This document shows positions 10,418 through 19,797 of a stretch of DNA of 64,000 nt, one piece after another. Under the pieces are notes generated by a model that had not been told where the DNA came from, made no database searches, and saw only the letters and a program-made list of their open reading frames with translations. The stretch is from Pseudomonas fluorescens. GTDB lineage: Bacteria > Pseudomonadota > Gammaproteobacteria > Pseudomonadales > Pseudomonadaceae. The stretch's first letter is position 1. Every line of letters starts with the position of its first letter. The stretch is from NCBI RefSeq assembly GCF_902497855.1, contig NZ_CABVHU010000003.1, forward strand, positions 372,001 through 436,000, given 5' to 3'. Both the position numbers and the translations under genes were made by a program.

Positions 10418-10531
10418 ATGTTCCTCGACAACGTGGTGATCGCCGGAGTGCTGACCGTCGGCCTCATGGTGCTGTTTTTTGCAGGGTTTGGATTTTTTAT
10501 CTGGAAGGACTCACATAAGCGCAAGCCGTAG
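10418..10531 (+). CDS. ccoM: CcoM, small subunit of cbb3-type cytochrome c oxidase
   Basis: 37-aa single-span membrane protein beginning MFLDNVVIAGVLTVGLMV and ending in a basic tail WKDSHKRKP. It has a strong SD (GCAGGAG). Length, the MF(L/V)DNVV start and the GFGFFIWKD end match CcoM, the small subunit found in the Pseudomonas stutzeri cbb3 oxidase, which aids assembly and stability. Two Anr-type boxes upstream fit induction at low oxygen with the other cbb3 genes, which are not in this window. Too short for most gene finders. Assignment rests on remembered family sequence. Confidence 0.85.
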   Translation: MFLDNVVIAGVLTVGLMVLFFAGFGFFIWKDSHKRKP

Positions 10532-10567
10532 GTCTTTGTGGATGTAATGAGCACGCAAGGCATTTTG

Positions 10568-10592
10568 GGCGACTTCGGTCGCCTTTTTTTTT
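10568..10592 (+). terminator. Rho-independent terminator of ccoM
   Basis: GGCGAC-TTCG-GTCGCC stem-loop (10568-10583) followed by nine T residues, 36 bp after the ccoM stop. Confidence 0.92.
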
Positions 10593-10620
10593 GCTTGCGA
10601 TTTCTTGAGGATGTACAAAG

Positions 10621-10731
10621 ATTGATCGTTCCCTCGCTCTGCGTGGGAATGCCGCCAGGGACGCTCTGCGTCCACCTGTGACGCGGAGCGTCACGGGATT
10701 CATTCCCACGCAGAGCGTGGGAACGATCAAT
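10621..10731. repeat. Large composite palindrome, type seen again at 20375
   Basis: Outer arms GATCGTTCCC / GGGAACGATC with CACGCTCTGCGTGGGA-like segments enclose an inner inverted repeat (GACGCTC..GAGCGTC). The same architecture occurs at 20375-20478. It lies between convergent genes. Confidence 0.85.
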
Positions 10732-10748
10732 GTTAGGGACAGCAGCAA

Positions 10749-10786
10749 TAAAAAAGGCGCGAACCTCACGGAACGCGCCTTTTTTT
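10749..10786. terminator. Bidirectional terminator, mainly for the phosphate transporter
   Basis: Arms AGGCGCG (10755-10761) and CGCGCCT (10774-10780), flanked by an A run on the left and a T run on the right, so it can serve minus-strand transcription ending at 10800. Confidence 0.85.
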
Positions 10787-10799
10787 GTGCCGCTGTGTA

Positions 10800-12275
10800 T
10801 CAGCTGCCGAGTGCTTTGGACGCCAGCCAGAACAGGCCGGCCGACAGCGCCACGGTTGCCGGCAGGGTCAGGACCCAGGCCAGCAGGATGGTTCTGACGG
10901 TGCCGCTTTGCAGGCCGCTTTTATTGGCGACCATGGTGCCGGCCACGCCCGAGGACAGGACGTGGGTGGTGGACACCGGCAGGCTGAAGATGTTGGCCAT
11001 GCCGATCAGGCTCGCGGTAGTGATCTGTGCCGACATACCTTGGGAGTACGTCATGCCTTGCTTGCCGATCTTCTCGCCGATGGTCAGTACCACGCGTTTC
11101 CAGCCAACCATGGTACCCAGGCCGAGGGCCAGGGCGACCGCCAGAATCACCCAGAATGGCGCGTATTCGGTGGTGGTGGTGAGGTCTTTGCGCAACTTGT
11201 CCAGGTCAGCTTTTTCACGGGGCGCGAGGCCAGGCAGTTTGCCGACTTTCTTCGCGGTGTCGTCAAGGCACAGCAGGTAGCGACGCACTTCGATGCGGCT
11301 TTCCGCCGGCAGCGAGTGGTAGTCGGCTACACCCTTGAGGGTGCCCAGCAGCGCCGTGATGGTCGGTTCGGTCTGTTGCGGGTTGCAACGGAACTTCTCC
11401 GGCAGATCGCCTTCCACGCTTTTGCCCAGGGCCAGGTATTCACCCAGGGTATCGGCATTGCGCTTGTAGAACTGGCTCAGGTGCAAGGTCGCGTCGCGAG
11501 TCCGTTCGATCTGGTAAGTCGTGCTGCCCAGGTCGAGCACGAACTGCGCCGGGACGATACCGATCAGCACCAGCATGATCAGGCCGATACCTTTCTGGCC
11601 ATCGTTGGAACCGTGCACAAAGCTGACAGCCATCGCCGAAATCACCAGCACCAGGCGGTTCCAGAACGGCGGGTGCTTCTTGTCGTCGATCTTGCGGCGC
11701 TGTTCCGGCGTCTTGTGCATCTTCGACAGCGGACGCCACCATTTAAGGCCGATCAATATCAGGGCGGCGACCAGGAAGCCGGCCATCGGCGAGAACACCA
11801 GGGAGGCGCCGATATCGATCGCTTTCTGCCAGTTCACCCCATCGGCCAACGGAATGTCGTTGATCAAGGCATTGGCCAGGCCGACACCAAGAATCGAACC
11901 GATCAGCGTGTGGGAGCTGGAAGCGGGAATGCCGAAATACCAGGTACCGAGGTTCCAGGTAATGGCGGCGGCGAGCAACGAGAACACCATGGCCAGCCCG
12001 TGACCGGTGTTCACATTGATCAACAGCTCTACCGGCAACAGGTGGACGATGGCATAGGCCACGCCGACCCCGCCCAGCAGCACGCCGAGAAAGTTGAACA
12101 CACCGGAAAAGAACACCGCCAGATGAGGCGGCATGGCTTTGGTGTAGATAACAGTGGCCACCGCGTTAGCGGTGTCATGAAAGCCGTTGATGAACTCGAA
12201 GGCGAGGACAAAGGCCAGGGCGAGCAAGAGGCTCACAAGCACCCAAGCATCCAGTCCGCTGAATAAATCGATCAT
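10800..12275 (-). CDS. pitA: Inorganic phosphate transporter, PiT family
   Basis: 491-aa inner-membrane low-affinity phosphate:proton (metal-phosphate) symporter. Both PiT signature repeats are visible: GFHDTANAVATVIYTKAMPP near residue 31 in the N-terminal half and FVHGSNDGQKGIG in the second half, separated by a long cytoplasmic loop. Length fits bacterial PitA. It is monocistronic with its own terminator. The 12276-12659 upstream region presumably carries the promoter; no other gene is recognised there. Confidence 0.94.
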   Translation of the reverse strand: MIDLFSGLDAWVLVSLLLALAFVLAFEFINGFHDTANAVATVIYTKAMPPHLAVFFSGVFNFLGVLLGGVGVAYAIVHLLPVELLINVNTGHGLAMVFSLLAAAITWNLGTWYFGIPASSSHTLIGSILGVGLANALINDIPLADGVNWQKAIDIGASLVFSPMAGFLVAALILIGLKWWRPLSKMHKTPEQRRKIDDKKHPPFWNRLVLVISAMAVSFVHGSNDGQKGIGLIMLVLIGIVPAQFVLDLGSTTYQIERTRDATLHLSQFYKRNADTLGEYLALGKSVEGDLPEKFRCNPQQTEPTITALLGTLKGVADYHSLPAESRIEVRRYLLCLDDTAKKVGKLPGLAPREKADLDKLRKDLTTTTEYAPFWVILAVALALGLGTMVGWKRVVLTIGEKIGKQGMTYSQGMSAQITTASLIGMANIFSLPVSTTHVLSSGVAGTMVANKSGLQSGTVRTILLAWVLTLPATVALSAGLFWLASKALGS

Positions 12276-12659
12276 GAAGGTTTTCTGACCCGGTCGTAAG
12301 GGGGCGCGATTATGCCAGAAAAGACCGATAATCGATGCACTTGCTGCTCATCGGTAACATTCTTCAACGAATTAATTTGTAAAAGTAGCTTGGGCCCCCG
12401 TGTTTTACCGGGTTTTACAAGTCATTGAATTTCTTTGGAAAGCCCACAGGCGCAAGGGTTTCTCTCGTAGGACCGAGAGGCTTGAACGCTTGTGTGAAAT
12501 ATCTGAAAAGAGGGCCAGACATAAGCCATTTACCTCATCCGGTGGGAGAGGTAGCCGCTGCCCGCGGATAACGGGCGCGAAAAGGCAACATCGATACACC
12601 CCGCTTGTAACGGGTGCAGACACCGGGCCCTTGAAAGGCTTCAGGCCGAGACGAGACGG

Positions 12660-12860
12660 TCACGGCTCTTCGGCTTTGAGTTCCTTTTCCATCTTCTGCA
12701 GTTCTTGAGTGAATGCCTGATCCTGAACGGTAGCGCGTTTGCGCCAAGGTTTGCGTTCCGGTTCAGGCTGAGCGGCGTAGGTGGTGACTTCCCCGCCGTA
12801 AACTTCCTTGTAGCGTTGTTCCTGGCGCTCAAGTTCCGCGCGCAGTTCGTCTTTCGTCAC
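12660..12860 (-). CDS. Small hypothetical protein
   Basis: About 66 aa from GTG at 12860 ([20 protein letters not shown]), preceded by an SD-like AGG; an ATG at 12911 would add 17 residues that look less protein-like. The charged, amphipathic sequence with a central prolin/arginine part ([11 protein letters not shown]) and acidic end suggests a soluble helical protein. Function unknown. The stretch from 12861 to 13490 contains no convincing gene, only a REP-like sequence around 13423-13455. Confidence 0.65.
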   Translation of the reverse strand: MTKDELRAELERQEQRYKEVYGGEVTTYAAQPEPERKPWRKRATVQDQAFTQELQKMEKELKAEEP

Positions 12861-13490
12861 AGTGGTACCTGATAGAGATGAGATTAATTCTGGTGAAACG
12901 CGCTGCATCAAACCTATTGATCACGCTCGCTGAAAGGACAAAACCCGCGAAGGCATCGTTTCCGGGCAGTTGCGATCAATACTTCCATGTTGCAGGCGGC
13001 CACGGCACCAGAGACAAATAGCTGTCGTAGCATCAGATTCCTGTTTCAGCGAGCGCCGGGTCAAGCATTTGAAATGAGCGTCTGGCGCTTGCTGCGGGCA
13101 ACGGCGATGGGACACCGCGCTGCCGGGTGGTGAACTCAGGTTAAAAACCGGGCACCCCTGAACTGTATTATAGCGGTCGATTCGAAGAACACTATCGTCA
13201 ATGCGTTAAAAGTGGTTCTCCATGTGTGATTGTTTTGTTGTTCGCAACTTCGGGTCCAACTAGGGCGCCCCTTGATGTCAGGTTAGAGCGGTGTCTTTCT
13301 GACGCCATTAAGTCGGTCAAGTAAGGACAACTCTATTTACCCTCTGATGCCTGTGCGCTGCAAGTGTCAGGGCGGGCGGTGCGTCGGTCATTGGATGTGG
13401 ATCCGGTGGATGTTGTTTTGATTTGGAGACCGCTTTCGTCGGCAAGCCGGTCTCGCTCCCCAAGGGCAGCGGATGCTGAAGGCCACCGAT

Positions 13491-13523
13491 TGCGATTATC
13501 GGTTGTACGTTCGATAATCGCCC
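13491..13523. promoter_or_regulatory. Paired PcaR-like sites upstream of pcaR
   Basis: GTTCGATAATCGCCC (13509-13523) differs by one base from the 15-mer described for PcaR (GTTCGATAATCGCAC). A related inverted copy (tgcgattatcggttg) lies at 13491-13505. Position 80-115 bp before pcaR fits autoregulation. Confidence 0.75.
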
Positions 13524-13604
13524 AGAGTTGGCCGGCCATGGCTTGTGCAGGACGCCGGGAGCCGCCTGTAATAGTCGCTGATCCGTGTGGGAAAAGGACC
13601 TGAT

Positions 13605-14447
13605 ATGAACGATCAACTGCGCAATTCTTTCGCCTCGGTGGCGCCGCCGATCGTTGCGTCGCCGGCCAAGCGGATCCAGGCCATGACCGGTGACCCTGAC
13701 TTCATGACGTCCCTGGCCCGTGGCCTGGCCGTGGTGCAAGCATTCCAGGAGCGTAAACGGCACCTGACCATCGCTCAGATCAGCCATCGCACGGAAATTC
13801 CCCGCGCCGCGGTGCGACGTTGCCTGCACACCCTGATCAAGCTCGGCTACGCCACCACTGACGGTCGCACCTATTCGCTGCTGCCCAAAGTGCTGACCCT
13901 CGGCCATGCCTATGTGTCTTCGACACCGTTGGCGGTGTCCGCCCAGCCCTATCTGGACCGCATGAGCGAGCAACTTCACGAGGCGTGCAACATGGCCACG
14001 CTGGAAGGCGATGACATCCTGTATATCGCCCGCTCCGCTACCACTCAACGCCTGATCTCCGTTGATTTGTCGGTGGGCGGGCGCCTGCCGGCCTATTGCA
14101 CGTCCATGGGCAGGATTCTGCTCGCCGCGCTGGACGATACTTCTCTGCGCGAGTACCTCGATCATGCGGAGTTGCAGGCCAAGACCAGTCGTACCTTGCA
14201 TACCCCCGAGGCGTTGCTCGAATGCCTGCAAGAAGTGCGTCGGCAAGGGTGGTGCATCGTCGATCAGGAACTCGAGCAAGGCCTGCGCTCGATTGCCGTG
14301 CCGGTATACGACGCGTCCGGGCAAGTCGTGGCGGCCTTGAATGTCAGTACTCACGCCGGCAGGGTCAGCCGCAACGAGTTGGAACAACGTTTCCTGCCGG
14401 GGCTGCTGAGCGCCAGCCGTGACCTCAGTGCACAGCTGTTTGCCTAA
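13605..14447 (+). CDS. pcaR: PcaR, IclR-family regulator of the pca regulon
   Basis: 280-aa transcription factor. ATG at 13605 has a good SD (AAAAGGA). The N-terminal winged helix (FMTSLARGLAVVQAFQERKR ... TEIPRAAVRRCLHTLIKLGY) and the C-terminal effector domain (SVGGRLPAYCTSMGRILLAA; GWCIVDQELEQGLRSIAVPV) are classic IclR. It binds beta-ketoadipate and activates protocatechuate-branch genes. It sits at the head of the pca cluster, before pcaK, and PcaR-like sites precede pcaR, pcaK, pcaI and the porin gene. Confidence 0.94.
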   Translation: MNDQLRNSFASVAPPIVASPAKRIQAMTGDPDFMTSLARGLAVVQAFQERKRHLTIAQISHRTEIPRAAVRRCLHTLIKLGYATTDGRTYSLLPKVLTLGHAYVSSTPLAVSAQPYLDRMSEQLHEACNMATLEGDDILYIARSATTQRLISVDLSVGGRLPAYCTSMGRILLAALDDTSLREYLDHAELQAKTSRTLHTPEALLECLQEVRRQGWCIVDQELEQGLRSIAVPVYDASGQVVAALNVSTHAGRVSRNELEQRFLPGLLSASRDLSAQLFA

Positions 14448-14450
14448 GTT

Positions 14451-14484
14451 GTTCGATAACCGCACAAAGTCGCGTTTATCGAAT
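14451..14484. promoter_or_regulatory. Paired PcaR-like sites upstream of pcaK
   Basis: GTTCGATAACCGCAC (14451-14465), one mismatch to the described PcaR 15-mer, and a second related inverted copy (gtcgcgtttatcgaat, 14469-14484), 93 bp or more before pcaK. Confidence 0.75.
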
Positions 14485-14576
14485 TGACGCTCTTTCACCA
14501 GGATCACTAATGTCGCGGCAGCGTCAGCCCAGGCTGACTCCTGTCCGACTGCGTTCTTGCGTGGAATAAAAAAATA

Positions 14577-15923
14577 ATGAACCAGCCTCATTCTGCTGTA
14601 GGCAACTGCCTCGACGTGCAGTCCTTCATCAATGCCCAACCCATTTCGCGCTACCAATGGCGAGTGGTGATCCTGTGTTTCCTGATCGTCTTTCTCGATG
14701 GCCTCGATACGGCGGCCATGGGTTTCATCGCGCCGGCCCTTTCGCAGGATTGGGGGATCGACCGCGCCAGCCTCGGCCCGGTGATGAGCGCCGCGTTGAT
14801 CGGCATGGTCTTCGGTGCACTGGGTTCCGGCCCATTGGCTGACCGCTTCGGGCGAAAAGTCGTACTGGTAGGCGCGGTGCTGTTGTTCGGCGCCTTCAGC
14901 CTGGCATCGGCTTACAGCACCAACGTCGACCAATTGCTGGTGCTGCGTTTCCTTACTGGCCTGGGGCTTGGCGCCGGGATGCCGAATGCCACGACCCTGC
15001 TGTCGGAATACACGCCGGAGCGCAAGAAATCCCTGCTGGTGACCAGCATGTTCTGCGGCTTCAACCTCGGCATGGCCGGTGGTGGATTCATATCGGCGAA
15101 ACTGATTCCGGCGTTCGGCTGGCACAGTTTGCTGCTGATCGGCGGGATTCTGCCGCTGATCCTGGCGGTGGTGTTGCTGTTCTGGTTGCCGGAATCGGCA
15201 CGTTACCTGGTCGTGCGCAATCGGGGCACGGACAAGGTGCGCAAGACCCTGGCGCCGATCGACCCGATCGTCGTCGCCCAGGCGTCCAGCTTCAGCGTGC
15301 CGGAACAGAAAACCGTGAAAGCCCGCAACGTGTTCGCGGTGATCTTCTCCGGCACCTACAGCGCCGGCACCTTGTTGCTGTGGCTGACCTATTTCATGGG
15401 CCTGGTGATCGTTTACCTGCTGACCAGTTGGCTACCGACGCTGATGCGTGACAGCGGCGCGAGCATGGAGCAGGCGGCCTTCATCGGGGCGTTGTTCCAG
15501 TTCGGTGGCGTGCTGAGTGCGGTGGGGGTGGGCTGGGCCATGGACCGGTTCAATCCGCACAAGGTGATCGGCATTTTCTACCTGCTGGCCGGGGTATTTG
15601 CCTACGCGGTAGGGCAGAGCCTGGGCAATATCACGTTACTGGCGACTCTGGTGCTGGTGGCCGGGATGTGCGTCAACGGCGCGCAATCGGCGATGCCATC
15701 GCTGGCGGCACGGTTTTATCCCACTCAAGGCCGCGCGACCGGTGTGTCGTGGATGCTCGGGATTGGCCGCTTCGGCGCGATTCTCGGTGCGTGGATGGGC
15801 GCAACGTTGCTGGGCCTGGGCTGGAACTTCGAGCAAGTGCTGACGGCGCTGGTGATTCCGGCGGCAGTGGCGACGACGGCGGTGGTGATCAAGGGTGTGG
15901 TCAGTCATGCGGATGCGACCTGA
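14577..15923 (+). CDS. pcaK: PcaK, 4-hydroxybenzoate/protocatechuate MFS transporter
   Basis: 448-aa inner-membrane aromatic acid:H+ symporter. The N-terminal region has the membrane motif FLDGLDTAAMGFIAPAL with the acidic D-GLD-T pattern of the AAHS family, and the loop GPLADRFGRKVVL carries the conserved MFS motif. Twelve helices and family length fit PcaK. It follows pcaR by 129 bp with its own PcaR-like sites, and imports substrate for the downstream pca enzymes. Confidence 0.93.
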   Translation: MNQPHSAVGNCLDVQSFINAQPISRYQWRVVILCFLIVFLDGLDTAAMGFIAPALSQDWGIDRASLGPVMSAALIGMVFGALGSGPLADRFGRKVVLVGAVLLFGAFSLASAYSTNVDQLLVLRFLTGLGLGAGMPNATTLLSEYTPERKKSLLVTSMFCGFNLGMAGGGFISAKLIPAFGWHSLLLIGGILPLILAVVLLFWLPESARYLVVRNRGTDKVRKTLAPIDPIVVAQASSFSVPEQKTVKARNVFAVIFSGTYSAGTLLLWLTYFMGLVIVYLLTSWLPTLMRDSGASMEQAAFIGALFQFGGVLSAVGVGWAMDRFNPHKVIGIFYLLAGVFAYAVGQSLGNITLLATLVLVAGMCVNGAQSAMPSLAARFYPTQGRATGVSWMLGIGRFGAILGAWMGATLLGLGWNFEQVLTALVIPAAVATTAVVIKGVVSHADAT

Positions 15924-15960
15924 GGGCATGATCCGGATTTTTTGGCGATGCTGATGGCCT

Positions 15961-16050
15961 CTTCGCGGGCAAGCCTCGCTCCTACAGGAATGATGATCTC
16001 AGCGATTTTGCGAACATCTCCAAACCGTAGGAGCGAGGCTTGCCCGCGAA
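15961..16050. repeat. REP pair (BIME) between pcaK and pcaI
   Basis: Inverted REPs CTTCGCGGGCAAGCCTCGCT (from 15961) and its complement ending at 16050; likely a transcript-end structure after pcaK. Confidence 0.85.
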
Positions 16051-16081
16051 GCTTTTGAGGTCGATAGGTAGACAACAATAT

Positions 16082-16114
16082 GTGCGATAAACGAACACTC
16101 AGTCGATTATCGGA
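16082..16114. promoter_or_regulatory. Paired PcaR-like sites upstream of pcaIJ
   Basis: GTGCGATAAACGAAC (16082-16096), near complement of the PcaR 15-mer, followed by AGTCGATTATCGGA (16101-16114). About 105-135 bp before pcaI. Confidence 0.75.
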
Positions 16115-16216
16115 TTGTCTGGCGATTTTCAGGGGCTTACTCTTCAGTCATTCCGGCGCTGCGCATCGCGCCTTTTTCTACCACTGTCGGTTCATAACAA
16201 AACGGGAGCCTGCCCC

Positions 16217-17074
16217 ATGGCTGAAATCCTTTCGCTGCACGACGCGGTGAAGCAATTCGTTAACGACGGCGATACCGTCGCACTCGAAGGCTTCACCCAC
16301 CTCATCCCTACCGCGGCGGGTCACGAAATCATTCGCCAGGGCAAGAAAGACCTGACCCTGGTGCGGATGACCCCTGACTTGATCTACGATCAGTTGATCG
16401 GTGCCGGTTGTGCTCGCAAGCTGATCTTCTCCTGGGGCGGTAACCCGGGTGTCGGTTCGCTGCACCGTCTGCGCGATGCAGTCGAGAAGCAGTGGCCGCA
16501 CGCGCTGGAAATCGAAGAACACAGCCACGCCGACCTGGCCAATGCCTACGTCGCGGGCGCTTCGGGACTGCCTTTTGCTGTGCTGCGCGCTTACGCCGGC
16601 TCCGACCTGCCGAAGGTCAACCCGCTGATCAAGACCGTCACCTGCCCATTCACTGGCGAAGTGCTGGCAGCGGTGCCGTCGGTACGTCCGGACATCACTG
16701 TGATTCATGCGCAGAAAGCCGACCGCAAAGGCAACGTGCTGCTGTGGGGCATCCTCGGCGTGCAAAAAGAAGCCGCGCTGGCGGCCAAGCGTTGCATCGT
16801 TACCGTCGAAGAAATCGTCGACGACCTCAATGCACCGATGAACTCCTGCGTACTGCCGACCTGGGCCCTGAGCGCGGTCTGCCACGTGCCTGGCGGCGCA
16901 CATCCGTCCTACGCTCACGGTTACAACGAGCGCGACAACCGTTTCTACCAGGCTTGGGACCCGATTGCCCGCGACCGTGAAACCTTCACCGCGTGGATCA
17001 ACGAGTACATCCATGGCTGCGCTGACTTCAGCGAGTTCCAGGCCAAGCTGGCCGCTGCTTCGGAGGCGAAGTAA
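16217..17074 (+). CDS. pcaI: PcaI, 3-oxoadipate CoA-transferase subunit A
   Basis: 285 aa. With PcaJ it moves CoA from succinyl-CoA to beta-ketoadipate. Start ATG at 16217 has SD GGGAG; earlier in-frame codons lie in the promoter region. Family I CoA-transferase alpha features include VALEGFTHLIPTAAGHEIIR near the N-terminus and IFSWGGNPGVGSLHRLRDA. It is first of the pcaIJF set; its TAA overlaps the pcaJ ATG by one base, coupling synthesis of the two subunits. Confidence 0.95.
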   Translation: MAEILSLHDAVKQFVNDGDTVALEGFTHLIPTAAGHEIIRQGKKDLTLVRMTPDLIYDQLIGAGCARKLIFSWGGNPGVGSLHRLRDAVEKQWPHALEIEEHSHADLANAYVAGASGLPFAVLRAYAGSDLPKVNPLIKTVTCPFTGEVLAAVPSVRPDITVIHAQKADRKGNVLLWGILGVQKEAALAAKRCIVTVEEIVDDLNAPMNSCVLPTWALSAVCHVPGGAHPSYAHGYNERDNRFYQAWDPIARDRETFTAWINEYIHGCADFSEFQAKLAAASEAK

Positions 17075-17853
17075 TGACTTACACCACCAATGAAATGATG
17101 ACCGTCGCCGCGGCCCGCCGTTTGAAGAACGGTTCGGTGTGTTTTGTCGGCATCGGTTTACCGTCGAAAGCTGCCAACCTGGCACGTCTGACTTCCTCGC
17201 CAGATGTAGTCCTTATCTACGAATCGGGTCCGATCGGTGCCAAGCCGAGCGTTCTGCCGCTGTCGATCGGTGACGGTGAGCTGGCGGAAACCGCCGACAC
17301 CGTAGTCCCGACCGGTGAGATTTTTCGCTACTGGCTGCAGGGCGGGCGCATTGACGTCGGCTTCCTCGGTGCTGCGCAAGTCGACCGTTTCGGCAACATC
17401 AATACCACCGTGGTCGGCGACTACCACGCGCCGAAAGTCCGTCTGCCGGGTGCCGGTGGTGCGCCGGAGATCGCCGGTTCCGCCAAGAGCGTGTTGATCA
17501 TCCTCAAGCAGTCGGCGCGTTCCTTTGTCGACAAGCTCGACTTCATCACCTCGGTCGGTCATGGCGAGGGCGGTGATTCACGCAAGCGTCTCGGCCTGCC
17601 GGGCGCCGGTCCGGTCGGCATCATCACCGACCTGTGCATCATGGAACCGGAAGCCGACACCCATGAATTCGTGGTCACTGCGCTGCACCCGGGCGTGACC
17701 CGCGAGCAAGTGACCGCTGCCACGGGTTGGCCGATTCGTTTCGCCGAACACGTTGAAAACACCGCCGAGCCGACCGACGTCGAGCTCAAGGCACTGCGCG
17801 ATCTGGAAGCCCGCACTGCCGCGGCCCACGGCCAAGCACCCGGAGAAGCGTGA
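17074..17853 (+). CDS. pcaJ: PcaJ, 3-oxoadipate CoA-transferase subunit B
   Basis: 259 aa, beta subunit carrying the catalytic glutamate in the segment [15 protein letters not shown] (near residue 50), the counterpart of the SENG motif. Other family features are [14 protein letters not shown] and [19 protein letters not shown]. Overlaps pcaI and pcaF by one base each, so pcaI-pcaJ-pcaF are translationally coupled. Confidence 0.95.
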   Translation: MTYTTNEMMTVAAARRLKNGSVCFVGIGLPSKAANLARLTSSPDVVLIYESGPIGAKPSVLPLSIGDGELAETADTVVPTGEIFRYWLQGGRIDVGFLGAAQVDRFGNINTTVVGDYHAPKVRLPGAGGAPEIAGSAKSVLIILKQSARSFVDKLDFITSVGHGEGGDSRKRLGLPGAGPVGIITDLCIMEPEADTHEFVVTALHPGVTREQVTAATGWPIRFAEHVENTAEPTDVELKALRDLEARTAAAHGQAPGEA

Positions 17854-19055
17854 TGCGTGACGTTTATATCTGCGACGCAATTCGTACCCCCATCGGCCGT
17901 TTCGGCGGTGGCCTGTCGGCGGTTCGCGCCGACGACCTGGCCGCCGTGCCGATCAAGGCGCTGATGGAGCGCAACCCGTCGGTGGACTGGAACGCGGTGG
18001 ACGAGGTGTTCCTCGGTTGCGCCAACCAGGCCGGTGAAGACAACCGCAACGTGGCACGCATGGCGTTGCTGCTGGCGGGCCTGCCGGAAAGCATTCCGGG
18101 CGTGACCCTCAACCGTCTCTGCGCCTCGGGCATGGATGCCATCGGCACCGCATTCCGGGCCATTGCCAGCGGCGAGATGGAGCTGGCGATTGCCGGTGGC
18201 GTCGAGTCGATGTCCCGCGCACCGTTCGTGATGGGCAAGGCCGATGCGGCGTTCTCGCGCAACATGAAGCTGGAAGACACCACCATCGGCTGGCGTTTCA
18301 TCAACCCGTTGATGAAGGCCCAGTACGGCGTGGATGCGATGCCGCAAACCGCGGACAACGTCGCCGACGACTACGAAATTTCCCGCGAGGATCAGGACGC
18401 GTTCGCACTGCGCAGCCAGCAAAAGACCGCCGCCGCGCAAGCTGCAGGGTTTTTCGCCGAAGAAATCGTCGAAGTGCGCATTGCCCACAAGAAGGGTGAA
18501 ACGGTCGTCAGCCAGGACGAGCATCCTCGCGCCGACACCACCCTGGAAACCCTGGCCAGGCTGAAACCGGTCAACGGTTCCGACAAAACCGTTACCGCAG
18601 GCAACGCCTCGGGTGTGAACGACGGTGCCGCCGCGTTGATCCTGGCATCCGGCGACGCGGTGAAGAAACACGGCCTGACGGCCCGCGCCAAAGTACTGGG
18701 TATGTCCAGCGCCGGTGTCGCCCCTCGGGTCATGGGCATCGGCCCGGTCCCGGCGGTGCGCAAACTGACCGAACGCCTGGGCCTGGCTGTCAGCGATTTC
18801 GACGTGATCGAACTCAACGAAGCCTTTGCCAGCCAGGGTCTGGCGGTATTGCGCGAACTGGGGCTGGCGGACGACGCGGCTCAGGTCAACCCGAACGGTG
18901 GCGCCATTGCCCTGGGCCATCCGTTGGGCATGAGCGGTGCGCGCCTGGTGCTGACCGCGCTGCATCAGCTGGAAAAGACCGGTGGCAAGAAAGGCCTGGC
19001 GACCATGTGTGTCGGCGTCGGTCAGGGTCTGGCGTTGGCCATCGAACGCGTCTGA
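17853..19055 (+). CDS. pcaF: PcaF, beta-ketoadipyl-CoA thiolase
   Basis: 400-aa thiolase that splits beta-ketoadipyl-CoA into acetyl-CoA and succinyl-CoA, the last step of the pathway. The nucleophilic cysteine is in [12 protein letters not shown] (near residue 90), the histidine in [13 protein letters not shown] and the second cysteine in [13 protein letters not shown] at the C-terminus. ATG at 17853 shares a base with the pcaJ stop. Confidence 0.96.
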   Translation: MRDVYICDAIRTPIGRFGGGLSAVRADDLAAVPIKALMERNPSVDWNAVDEVFLGCANQAGEDNRNVARMALLLAGLPESIPGVTLNRLCASGMDAIGTAFRAIASGEMELAIAGGVESMSRAPFVMGKADAAFSRNMKLEDTTIGWRFINPLMKAQYGVDAMPQTADNVADDYEISREDQDAFALRSQQKTAAAQAAGFFAEEIVEVRIAHKKGETVVSQDEHPRADTTLETLARLKPVNGSDKTVTAGNASGVNDGAAALILASGDAVKKHGLTARAKVLGMSSAGVAPRVMGIGPVPAVRKLTERLGLAVSDFDVIELNEAFASQGLAVLRELGLADDAAQVNPNGGAIALGHPLGMSGARLVLTALHQLEKTGGKKGLATMCVGVGQGLALAIERV

Positions 19056-19091
19056 CAGCTCGCCTGGACTATAAGAACTGAGGAATGCTCC

Positions 19092-19796
19092 ATGACTGAC
19101 AAGCCTGGTTACCGCCGCCCGCAGGCGGGCACTCAGCCGGACTACCTGCACCCGGCCTATCAATCCACCAACCGTCGCTCGCCGTCCAAGCCGCTGGTGT
19201 TCTTGCCTCACTCGCTGTCGGAAATTACCGGTCCGACCGTCGGCGCCGAGCGCATCAACGAGAAAGACAACGACCTGACCGCTCAACACCAGGGTGAACC
19301 ACAGGGCGAGCGAATCATCATCCACGGCCGCGTGCTGGATGAAGACGGCTTGCCGGTGCCGGGGATCCTGGTGGAGATCTGGCAGGCCAATGCCGCCGGT
19401 CGCTACAACCATGACCGCGACCTGCACGATGCGCCGCTGGACCCGAACTTCACCGGCACCGGCCGCACCGTGACCGACGCCGATGGCTGGTACCAGTTCC
19501 AGACCATCAAGCCCGGCGCCTATCCGTGGGGCAACCACCACAATGCCTGGCGTCCGGCGCACATTCACTTTTCGCTGTTCGGGCCGAGCATCCTGACGCG
19601 GCTGGTCACCCAGATGTATTTCCCCGGTGACCCGTTGCTGGCGTATGACCCTATCTACAACTGCGTGCCGGATACGAGCGCCAAAGAGCGCCTGATCGCC
19701 AGTTTCGACCTGGAAAAAACCATCCCTTCCTACGCCCTCGGTTATCGCTGGGACATCGTCCTGCGCGGCCGCGAAGCCACGCCGATGGAGAAATAA
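19092..19796 (+). CDS. pcaH: PcaH, protocatechuate 3,4-dioxygenase beta subunit
   Basis: 234 aa. The beta subunit of the intradiol ring-cleaving enzyme carries the non-haem Fe(III): the Tyr ligand in AAGRYNHDRD, the second Tyr in GWYQFQTIKPGAYPWG and the His pair in RPAHIHFSLFG are all present. The enzyme converts protocatechuate to 3-carboxy-cis,cis-muconate. 36 bp after pcaF and 1 bp before pcaG, with SD GAGGAATG. Usual length. Confidence 0.96.
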   Translation: MTDKPGYRRPQAGTQPDYLHPAYQSTNRRSPSKPLVFLPHSLSEITGPTVGAERINEKDNDLTAQHQGEPQGERIIIHGRVLDEDGLPVPGILVEIWQANAAGRYNHDRDLHDAPLDPNFTGTGRTVTDADGWYQFQTIKPGAYPWGNHHNAWRPAHIHFSLFGPSILTRLVTQMYFPGDPLLAYDPIYNCVPDTSAKERLIASFDLEKTIPSYALGYRWDIVLRGREATPMEK

Positions 19797-19797
19797 G

